Source of the DNA: Termitomyces sp. T153
Taxonomy: Eukaryota > Basidiomycota > Agaricomycetes > Agaricales > Lyophyllaceae
Direction of reading: 5' to 3'
NCBI GenBank assembly: GCA_018296165.2
Contig: JACKQL020000178.1
Span: 1-64,000, forward strand
DNA length: 64,000 nucleotides
Shown here: positions 55,388 to 64,000 of the stretch, piece after piece
Layout of the letters: each line of letters opens with the position of its first letter
How positions within the stretch are numbered: the first letter of the stretch is position 1
The notes under the pieces: generated by a model
Told to the model about the DNA's origin: nothing
The model's database searches: none
The model's input: only the letters and a program-made list of their open reading frames with translations
Position numbers and translations under genes: made by a program

Positions 55388-58300
55388 CTGTACTGCCTTT
55401 CCATTCTTGTCATGCTTGATTTTGAAGACCAGTTGCCCCTTGCAAACTTTGTGCCCTGGCAGGATCTGTTCTCATGGGATTAGCTTGTACACACCCATTT
55501 CCTTAAGTGAGTCCAACTCCTCCTTGTATCCTGCCTCCCATTGCTTGGCATGAACCAACAACTTAGCTTCCTGCCATGTCCATGGCTTGTTACTCAGATC
55601 TATAGTGTGCAGGTCTCTGAGAGATTCTGCCACTGCCAGTATATGTTCAATGCTTTCCATAGGTGCTATGTTGGCTAGGTCAGGAAGCACATTGTTGTCA
55701 GGTTCTCCTCCTGTCGTGGGCATGTCAGGGCATGGTTGTGCATCATCCTTAACTCTGCCATGATTGTTGCATTTCTTAGCCCTAGATGCATGTAGCCTGT
55801 CTCCTGCTGCACACAATTCTTGGACAGCTTGCTTGGTGCATGTTACTGGTGGGTGGTCGGGGCTAGCTTTGGCTGTAGATATGCAGATTCAATTGGAATG
55901 GTGTGGGGCTATTGCCACATCATTATTGTTCTGGTCTTGTACAATATCTGGCATAGTAGTAGGTGCAGGAGGGTGAGGTTCATTGTCATCATCATTAGTG
56001 ATGAATGGAGTGGCAGATGACATTTTGTGGATGTCATCAATTGTGAGCATGATCATGATTGCATTAGTGGGTGCAGGTGCTTGTTTGATTGCATCATGTG
56101 TGCTGGGCTTGGTTGTTGGTGCAGGATAGTTGTCATAGTGCTCTAGAAAGTGTACATGGTAAGATTCATAGATCTTTCTGGTTCTTGGGTCATAGCACCT
56201 GTAGGCTTTAGAGTTTTCTTGCATACCCTATGAGAATACATTTGATCCCTCATGCATTGAGTTTGGGGTTGTGGTGGCTTAGTATGAGCATGAATGCCTT
56301 GCAGCCAATTTCACACATGTATGAGTAGTCAGGGGCAGAGTTATTCCATAGTTCAAAGGGCATCTTGCCATTTCATGACTTTGTCAAAGTCTTTGCATGT
56401 AGGTGAGTTGCTGTTAGGTAGAATTCATCCCATAATGATTCTGGACATTTGGCTGCAAGTCTCATGGTGCGAGCTTTGCCTTGAAGCATCCAATGCATCT
56501 GTTCTACTCATTCTGTGTGTTGTGAGGTGTAGGGGGTGCCATACTTATGTCTTGTATCAATGGATGCAAGCCATTTTTTGAGTTGGTGACTTTTAAGCTT
56601 GCCATTGTGTCCAGTGCAGTATATGCCAACCTTTGATCCTGTTTCAAGCTCTCTTTCCTTCTCTCATGCCTTAAGTGCTGCTAATGTGTCTGACTTTGAT
56701 CTGAGTGGGATTTACCATGGCATATTTGTATAGTCATCAACAAGATCCATAACATATTTGTTTCCAGTGTAAGATTGCACATGCATGGGTCCTGCCAAGT
56801 CTATCCATACTATTTGTAGTTTCTTGACTGCCCTCTGCCCTTCCTCCCACACCTTAGAAACCAATGTTTGCATCTGCTTGCCAAGAATACAGATGTCACA
56901 TTTGGGTTGTGCAAGGAGGGATGTGGATGGTCTACCTGGCAGGAGACCATTCTGGGCCATAGTGGCAACAACTTGATTGTTGGCATGTCTGAGGCACCAG
57001 TGCCATGTGTCCATTTTAATGAGATGCTGTGCAGCAGTCAGGGCATGTTTGGATAAGGCATCTTGTAACTTGAGCATATAGAGGCATTTTCCAGGAATCA
57101 GTGGTCCAGCAGCTAGGAGAGTTCCAGAGTCTTTATTAAGAATGATGACTCCTGATTGGCTGAGTGTGATGAAGGCTCACATCCTGGCAGTCAAGGCTGA
57201 GATAGAAATGAATCAAACAGTGGAGGTAGGAATGTATAGGGTGTTCTTCAGGTAAATCTCCATTTGGTTTTGAACTTGTAAATGAATCTGACCTATGCTA
57301 ATTGCCTGGATCAATGTTCCTCCTACTCCTTTAACAGCATGGGGAGAAATTGGCTGCATTGTAACAAAATCTGACATGCAGGGAGATATGTGGACAGTAG
57401 TGCCTAAGTCCATATAAAATGGTTTCTCTGTAACCAAGACAATATGCATGTTGTTTGAGAGTCTGAATGGTAAGACTGCTGTGGTTGCCAATATGGTCTC
57501 ACAGCTGTGCATGGCTGGAATTGTTTGAGTATTTTCATTGATTGTGGTTCATGGCTTGTTTGTGTCATCCATATCAGTCAGTGGCCATGAATCCTCCATA
57601 TTTGAAGAAGTTGGTGGAGTTGGTTGTTATGGCTCCTGCAAATTTGGCTGGTCTGGTGTTATTGGTAGCATTGAGCTGCATCTTTTGTAGGTCAAGCTGT
57701 ATCTTTTGTAGGTTATCAATGTCAACAATATATGCTTGCCCATCTAAACTTTCACTGCAATGCCATTTTTGATGTTGCCTGTATTGTTAGATCCTCCTCC
57801 TTGCTTTGACCTTCCTCCTTTGGCTCCTCCTCATGCAGCTTGGCATGTGGATCTAGATTCCTCAATGGTCTTACTGGCCATCCCTCCTCCAGGTCAAACA
57901 CACCATTCTTTTGTGTGGCTGTAGCATGAATGCTTTGAAGTGTAGCAGACCTCACAGCAAGGGAAACCAGGAGTATGGTTATGAGGATGCAAGGGAGCTT
58001 TAGAATCGCAGGCAGTAAGAACAGTGTCAACTGAGGGTGCTTGGGCAAGGGTGGACAAGCTGTCTATGGTCTGGAAAAGCTTCCTGATGTGGGAAGAGCT
58101 ATATGGTGCATCCTTTGTAGCATTGGTAAGGCCTTATGAGACTTGAGTTTGCAGGGACTGGAAGGATTTGTTGTTGATACTGTTAAGAAGGGCGATGCAC
58201 TTTAGTAGATCTTTGTCAATGGCTCCAATCAAGAAGGCATGGTCAATGAGGTTGCATATTTTGTGAGCAGTGGTGTCAATGGGTTCTGCAAGTGGTGCGT

Positions 58301-58565
58301 ATGTCAATAAGGCCTGGCAAATGAGTGCAACTGCTTTAGAAATAGCTGTGCAGATGATGCCAATGATAAGATCATTATTGGACAACCAATTGGCATACAT
58401 GTTGGGTTCTGTGGTCTGATTGGGTTGAGTGACCAGTCTGCTGGGGTTCTTCTCCGATGCAAAGATGTAGTGGTCAAGACCACTCTGCTATAGAAAGATC
58501 TTGAGTTTCATAGACCACTTTGAGAATTCCCTGGTGGCATGATTAAAGGGTGGTTCAGCAGCCAG
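55388..58565 (-). pseudogene. Copia gag, protease, integrase and start of RT
   Basis: Gag: MYANWLSNNDLIIGIICTAI at 58400 and LKCIALLNSINNKSFQSLQT, preceded by WSMKLKIFL near 58500. A zinc-knuckle region near 57950 reads CEVCYTSKHSCYSH in a shifted frame. Protease, 57512-57213: FYMDLGTTVHISPCMSDF, D-L-G for D-[ST]-G, then KGVGGTLIQAISIGQIHL. Integrase, 57077-56712: WHWCLRHANNQVVATMAQNG, CDICILGKQ and VWIDLAGPMHVQSYTGN. The RT start, 55816-55472, has WQEAKLLVHAKQWEAGYKEE and LDSLKEMGVYKLIP; a fragment with SNAYRCYDPRTRKIYES-like sequence (NSKAYRCYDPRTRKIYE) lies at 56210. Frames are broken many times. Confidence 0.85.
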
Positions 58566-58676
58566 CTAGAACTCTTGGTGATATGGTCCCTCTTTCTTAA
58601 TCACACCTGCACAAAGATACTTGTCCATCACACTCATAATGTATACACCAAATAGAAAATGTTCATATTGAGTCAA

Positions 58677-59820
58677 TTATTCCTCATCATCACTGTCGTG
58701 ATATTCACACTTTTCATCCTCGTAGACAATATTCAGGCCATATTTTGCTTTATAAGCCTCAAAAGATGTGTCACCCACTGGCGGGGCCTCCCCTTCGTGA
58801 TATGAAGACCAATTGGCACAGAGAAACTTCCACACCTTCACCGCATGCTCCCATTGCTCCTCTACTAAGCTATCTCTCCTAAACCTCGTTCTTCGTTTGC
58901 GTTTGAAAATGTTGTCAAGTGAGTCCACCCGGTCATAATCTACATCATACCCGTACCAATGAAAACGAACTTTCGTATGTCAGTTGATTCATCGCAGACT
59001 ATGACAAAGGAGACTCACAAGGTGCCACATCTTCTCGTAATTCTTCGAGGAGGCCGCGTAATTCTGCGCACTTTAATGTATCTGCATCTACATCAAACAG
59101 CCGAACGGGAAGTTCGAACGCCTTCTCTGGACAATTGTGTGTACATGCTTGAGAAAAATCCGTAAAGAACGGTTTGCCATCAAGACATGCTATATTTGTT
59201 TTGAGGGTTAAAAAACCATGTCTGATGCCGCTCTTGTGCATTTCGAAGAGAAGCTTAACAACCCGCAGACTTGAGGCGGTGTGTTAGAACATCAACCTCT
59301 GAATCGACTAGGACACTCACCCGAAGTCTGAGACACCTGTACCTGTTGACCATTGCAGGTTCTTGCTCGAGCCATAATATTGGTATACAATACAAGCGCA
59401 ATCCACGAGCATGTCACGCCTCGGTGCTTTCCATGTAAGCTTGGTTTCGTAGAAGCCATAGATTTTTGGAACTCCATTGCCATAGAGGGACTCGTTGCTA
59501 CAGAGATGGTCCTGATAGAACTTTGCCTCATGTATGTAACGAGGCAGCGTCTCGGAATAAACTGCTTTACTACGACCAACCAGCATCCTGACGACGACTT
59601 CCCGAGGGGACAATTCATCAGGTAACGAGATCCTCCCTTTGTAATGAAATTCATCGAGTCGGAAGTTCTCATTCATCTTTTCGGTCACATCAGCAATAGC
59701 AACACTGTCTGGTGGGATGATTTTGACGGAGCTGCTGTGACGAAAAGTGACTTCATCAGAAGCAACTGACTTCCGAAAGGGAAACAGGACATTGGAAGAG
59801 AATCTGAGTGACAGAGACAT
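58677..59820 (-). CDS. K3, kinase-like protein, right-arm copy
   Basis: Exons 59820-59321, 59269-59019 and 58969-58677, 347 residues, introns 51 and 49 bp. Same architecture as K1: EVVVRMLVG, HEAKFYQDHL, HKSGIRHGFL with a Lys-rich TNIACLDGKPFFTDFSQA next, and the acidic DSDDEE end. As in K1 the HRD Asp is absent while DF is kept, so catalysis is doubtful. It is divergent from X across 0.69 kb, probably sharing control elements. CpG is normal. A Copia fragment begins about 110 bp past the stop codon. No frame break was found; K3 and X on this side are the intact pair. Confidence 0.78.
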
Positions 59821-60509
59821 TGGATCGGCAGCCGGCTGGGGAAGTTGTTTGAACAAGTCGTTTTGCGGAGTTTGTATTATAGTCTGAGATTACATAACGG
59901 TGTCAATTTTCTTGCCATTATTTTCCTTCGAGGTTGCCAAAGTCGCCACACTAGTCACAAGCATTATGGATATTTATCGGGTTCTAATTTCTGACCGTGT
60001 TGTCTAATTGTTATCCTATTGTTCATGGACCCTCGTTTTTCGGCTTGGCGCGCGTGAATACAGAACACAAGCAAAACTCGGTGGTTAAGGTTTTTTGTCA
60101 ATTGTCTGACCTCATATCGTCCGGTTGCTTATAGTTGCTGGTCAACCACAAGATAGCTTCACGATTGCCCGCAATTTTGGTTCTGACGCGATTCTCTTGG
60201 TGCTTACGCGCATTTCTGAGTGTTAACCATCACTTGTTTCAAGGGCTCAAGTCGGTGAGAGTCGGTGTTATCCATATTCGTTACGGTAATTGCATTGAAT
60301 TGCTTGTTCTTTTCCTAGTTTTTGTTCCTGTCTACCTTTGTGTAGCCTCTTTCTCGCATGGTACCATTGTTCCCTTGTGTTTGTGTTTGAAATGGATTGA
60401 TGAGCTCTGGCTATTCTCGGGCTACATAAGCTGATAACATTTATTGGTTGGTATTAACTGCTTCTTCCGCTATCACACCTGCTTTCTACCATCCTTTACT
60501 TTGCAACTC
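59821..60509. promoter_or_regulatory. Divergent spacer between K3 and X
   Basis: The uninterrupted version of the left spacer. It should contain both promoters. No single element is assigned with confidence. The homologous site of the Ngaro-like insertion in the left arm lies at about 59860-59900. Confidence 0.55.
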
Positions 60510-61669
60510 ATGTTGGATCTCATTCAACTCGGATCTGAGGAGGAAAGGATGGTGTCGCTTCTTGACCTTCTTAAAGCCTCTGAAGATTTCACCGGAAAAC
60601 CAACCCCGATCTGCTATGCTGAAAGCACTTCAACTACAGGCGGAAAAATCGATGACTCCCCGCCTACACCTGTTCTTGATAGCATTGTGCCAGTACCTGA
60701 CCTTGTTGAGCAATTGCGTGATGGAATTGAACGACAGCTGACGGCAATTCTTGTGCCGATAAGAAGTCAATTCGTAGCCATCGTGCATCCTGCATCGACT
60801 ACATTGCCGTTCAAACGACTCCATCACCTAGAAAAGGACAACGAATCCCAATTTGAACAAGAATGCCTCGCCCCAGTCTTTAAAATCATGGCCTACCATC
60901 TGGCTCACGAGCAGATTCGAGAACAAACTCAACGCGTACCTGAGCATACAGCTGTTTTCAAACGGTGGTTATCACCGGACTTCCAAAAATCTAACTATCA
61001 TTTTTTCGCATCCTCGACCAATGCCACAAAGAATATCACTGACTTTGGAATCCATTCATGCCTCCTTCCTGCTAGTTGGAATGGACTCCATACACCGCTC
61101 TATGGCGATTCTTTCTCTGTCAAAGCAGTCATAGAAGTCAAAACCACACAAGTACTCACGGAACAAATTCTTAGAGACGTCACAGGGTGGTACTACTCGA
61201 GCAAAGAGAAACAGTTTGTACCTGGAATGGCTATCCAATATGTCTGGCCAGAAGAGGTTCTTAGTAACACCACCGATGATGCTGGTGGCGCTGGCACAGC
61301 TATTGAACAGACCCGGGATAAGATACTGCGCCAGGTATGTCAACGAGTAGTAATACTTCCGCATCAGCTCTTCAAGATTTCTGATTGTAACGACAGATTT
61401 GGAGCCAGCTGATCGAAGAAGATGCCGAGTACGCGGTGCTCACAACTGCTACTTCTAGCTATTACTTCCTAAGACGACGTGACGGTAGCGGGGACTTATT
61501 TATATCTCCTCCCTATCGGACCGCTGACAATGTCGCGCTATACATATGGTTATCAGCAGCATTGGGAGTCAACGGCGTCGATACAGACAAGATAAATACT
61601 CCGCCTGTTGACAAAGTTTGGTGGAACAGTCTACCTACTTTCGAAGCAAGTGGTATCCGGCCTGCGTAA
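60510..61669 (+). CDS. X, uncharacterised protein with a PD-(D/E)XK-like signature
   Basis: Two exons, 60510-61334 and 61397-61669 (365 residues), joined by a 62-bp intron (gtatgt to gacag) that keeps the frame: KILRQ then IWSQLIEEDAEYAVLTT. The start at 60510 (MLDLIQLGSEEERMV) matches the left copy; an in-frame Met 22 codons upstream is less likely. The central part has NITDFGIHSCLLP and, about 25 residues later, SVKAVIEVKTTQ. An Asp followed by a hydrophobic strand with E-x-K is the signature of PD-(D/E)XK nuclease folds, but the match is short. The exon-2 part is readable to the stop after GIRPA. No signal peptide or membrane segment is evident. Partner gene K3 is divergent. Function unknown; a nuclease role is an inference. 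Confidence 0.72.
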
Positions 61670-63260
61670 GGATATCCTTCATTCAAAACCTGCGTTGTGC
61701 TGATTATACATGTTGAAGGACTCTGCCAAAGAATCAAGTAGCTTATCAGACGGGACGCAGGAACCGCAAGCGACAGCGTCAGGATTGAAACTCCTCACGA
61801 GAAAGCGGTCCCAGGTCGACACACTGAGGAAACTGTTAGCGATTTTACTCGGCAGATCGTGACATCATACATTGAGTTTCCTTTTTCGTCATTTTTCCTG
61901 ATTTGGTTTTCCACTGTGCCGCACTCACTTTTCTATCTCTTTTTTTTTACTATTCTTTACCCAAACTTTACTTCTCGTGATTATAAAATACAACATACAC
62001 ATATTTCTATTCCCTCAGCCGTCTACACTAGTGTGTCCCGACACTGAGGGTGAGCTTATCTTATCACCTACCCAATATTACTTTACTTACGGATCCTGTA
62101 GTACTTACTACATTTTGTGTTATATCTACAGGTTATATGGCCCCAATTAGCTCTTTCGCTGTGATCAACCCAGTCCCCTCTGGCTTACAAAGCCACGGGT
62201 ACTGAAAATGCATGAAACATGCACCTTAGTGGTTATGTGATTTGTTGCATACTGCAATGCCACAACTTATCCTCTTCCTTGCTACTAAGCAGATCTTCCC
62301 TATCTTCATTATTGTCTCCTTTCTCAGGACTTTGTCCTGGTCCTTTTTAATCCTGAATTGTAATTGCAATCGTTGTTGTCCTTGGGCTTGTGCTGCCCTT
62401 ACTACTACCATCAGTGCTTTCCCTTGGATTTTGTCTATGTTTTCTCAACTGCATGACATACTGATGTCTTGTATTATCCACTGAAGCTACTCCATTGGTA
62501 CCTTCAAAATACCACCCTTAGTTGTTGACCAGTATCTTTCCATGGAACCTCAGGTCCCAATTCCAGATCCTTCAGTAGTTCACTCTTTTGGTTACATCAT
62601 GTTTTTTGATGTTCTTCATTCCACTGTGGTCCTGACTTAGCCTTGTCTGTGTTCCCACATGTCAGCTGTGGGGAGACTAATTCCACCTTTGGTTCCACTA
62701 GTGGCTCCTTATGCCCTGGGCATCTTTCTGCCTGAGGCTCTTCCACTTTCTCTTATCCAAGTATATGAGTTGTTGTCTCAACCATTGGCTCTGCTTGCCC
62801 TCCTATTCCCAAGAACTGGCACTGTCTATTGGCTGCAACTCTCCTACAAATGAAGTCTTCTTGAGACCCATTTGGATTCATAGATGTGTTCAGGTGATCC
62901 AATGTCTCTTCTATTCCAGGTAGGTGCTCATGCTAGATATGTTCATAGCCAACTGACTCAGTTGGCATTGTTGTACATCAGCAAAATTGCTGATTTGATA
63001 CATTGCCAAATATCATGTGGCTCCTGTTGTTTTGGGAAAACATAAATATAATAGATTCATTTAAGATGTCAAGTCAATACAAGTCATGTTTTCAGTTTCC
63101 TTAACACCCCTGTTTTTCCACTAATGCCACTTAATTCTCTGACCTTCTTCCTGAACTTCATCAGCTCCCACCATCACCTATCCCCCTGACCTTCTTTCCT
63201 GAACTTCATCAGCTCCCACCATCACCTATCCCTCTTCCAACAACAAATCCAACAATTGCA
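61670..63260. other. 3' flank of X and unassigned CpG-poor stretch
   Basis: From 61670 to about 62120 the DNA keeps CpG and is host-like, with a T-rich stretch at 61862-61960. From 62200 on CpG vanishes and short frames such as 62226-62411 (minus) and 62659-62853 (plus) carry nothing recognisable. At 63140-63234 a 47-bp direct duplication (gaacttcatcagctcccacc in each unit) lies just before the gag start. Confidence 0.4.
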
Positions 63261-63905
63261 ATGGCTGATGACAAGCATCTGGTCTGCTGCATGTGCATGC
63301 CACTGTGCAATGACTCTACTGCCCCCAAGTGGGATGAGTCCCATACTCATGAGCTAGTGGAGTATTTCCATGAACTTGAATACTTGTTTGGTGACTGTGG
63401 CATTACCAATAAAACTCAGAAAAAGGAATACACAGCTTGTTATGTCTCATACAATACAGCAGAAACCTGGCTTGGCATTCTAAAATTCAGCAACTCTTTT
63501 GGTCCTGCTGGCACTTTAGAGGAGCATTGCTACACCTATCCCAAATGGAAAGCTGCAGTTATGCAACTTTATCCTGGCACTAATAAGACAGCTAGCATGC
63601 CTGACAACCATCCAATAACCCATGTCAAGGATGTCTTTTGAAGGTGCTAAGTGGGCCTTGAAAGGCACAGACAAGACACTAGTGCTGCTAAGTTGGTTGC
63701 TACTGCCACCACTAGCTCTTCCTGTCCTGGTATTGTCCCTGCTGCCTCTGTTGCTATGCCTGCCCCTGTCATTGAAGCTGAGCCAGCCAATCATATCATT
63801 ACCTCCAGTATTGTCAGTGCTCTTGAGTGTTTGAAAGCTTTGCTCAGTGTCAGTGCTGCTAAGTATCATCACACCTTCTCCAATGAATGCCACTTCTGCA
63901 GTGAA
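63261..63905 (+). pseudogene. Gag of a second Gypsy-C-type element, plus strand
   Basis: MADDKHLVCCMCMPLCNDST followed by PKWDESHTHELVEYFHELEY, KTQKKEYTACYVSYNTAETW and YPKWKAAVMQLYPGTNKTAS, clearly homologous to the gag at 53934-53449. After a frame change it has FEGAKWALKGTDKTS and SALECLKALLSVSAAKY, then ECHFCSET, the start of the zinc knuckle, where an LTR takes over. Part of the capsid region is missing between the two blocks. Confidence 0.75.
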
Positions 63906-63908
63906 ACT

Positions 63909-64000
63909 CCCCCTTTGTCCTGTTCTCTGTCCTTATAGTTTTACTTCATTCTCCTTTGCTTTCCCTATCTGCTGGTCCCAGTTCTAGCCCTCAGGCTGCA
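63909..64000 (-). mobile_element. Gypsy-A family LTR running off the window
   Basis: ccccctttgtcctgttctct to gccctcaggctgca matches 12920-13020 of the solo LTR at 12905-13451. The first 15-20 bp of the LTR are not recognisable. It interrupts the gag at its zinc knuckle and continues beyond the window. Confidence 0.75.

Larger units (their letters stand above)
41775..58565 (-). mobile_element. Ty1/Copia retrotransposon, split by an 11.8 kb insertion
   Basis: Minus strand. The 3' LTR is 41775-42153, preceded in element orientation by the polypurine tract GGTGAGGAGGAG. RNase H and RT lie at 42214-43600, then the insertion 43601-55387, then the first part of RT, integrase, protease and gag at 55388-58565. 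The reading frame rejoins exactly across the insertion (KAVQ at 55388, FK and VFKGFEQA at 43560-43600). The 5' LTR is missing: at about 58565 the sequence passes directly into the 3' flank of K3. Confidence 0.85.

Noticed and set aside
43590..55397. Target duplication around Gypsy-C
   Set aside because: The left flank ends aaaccat and the right begins ctgtac; no 4-6 bp match can be defended.
60444..60509. Upstream start for gene X adding 22 residues
   Set aside because: The extension is not conserved in the left copy, whose start aligns with 60510.
62226..62853. Short open frames on both strands after X
   Set aside because: No recognisable motif or repeat partner; treated as unassigned DNA.

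Overview
The window looks like a transposon-rich piece of a mushroom-forming basidiomycete (Agaricomycetes) genome. The signs are introns of about 50 bp, kinase-like genes of a type common in mushrooms, a KDZ transposase next to a probable TET/JBP-family gene, an alpha-kinase remnant, and Ngaro-like, Ty3/Gypsy, Ty1/Copia and Tad-like LINE sequences. The species cannot be fixed from this sequence. No bacterial-type operon, rRNA or CRISPR array was seen.

Both edges hold host genes that keep normal CpG content. On the right, a kinase-like gene (K3, minus, 58677-59820) and a gene with a PD-(D/E)XK-like signature (X, plus, 60510-61669) diverge from a shared spacer of 0.69 kb. The same pair sits in inverted orientation on the left: X (minus, 1-1049, broken) and K1 (plus, 7483-8628), followed by a diverged tandem paralogue K2 (9174-10293). 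A 5.8 kb Ngaro/DIRS-type retrotransposon (1681-7456) has landed in the left spacer. Its A1-ORFs-B1-A2-B2 split direct repeats can be read completely, and the uninterrupted right arm gives the empty-site comparison.

Between the arms, about 11-58.5 kb is a graveyard of nested transposons that is nearly free of CpG. From left to right: a decayed gag-like gene; two partial copies of a Gypsy family called Gypsy-C here (LTR plus an antisense Zn-cluster gene); two copies of a chromodomain Gypsy (Gypsy-A); a KDZ transposase divergent from a truncated TET/JBP-like gene; solo LTRs; an F-box/LRR remnant; inverted SINE-like copies; an alpha-kinase remnant interrupted by a tRNA-like unit; a three-level nest at 37-40.8 kb; a LINE fragment; and a Copia element split by a full 11.8 kb Gypsy-C, whose gag is itself split by a young, CpG-bearing solo LTR with a GGAAT target duplication.

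The most unusual unit is Gypsy-C. Its gag-pol runs on the minus strand. Between integrase and the 3' LTR it carries an intron-containing gene on the opposite strand, starting next to that LTR. The gene encodes a cysteine cluster with the spacing C-x2-C-x8-C-x8-C-x2-C-x6-C. Three copies in the window keep the gene, its place next to the LTR and the cysteine spacing. Most transposon enzymes here have lost catalytic residues, often by changes that read as CpG-to-CpA/TpG transitions, which fits methylation followed by deamination.
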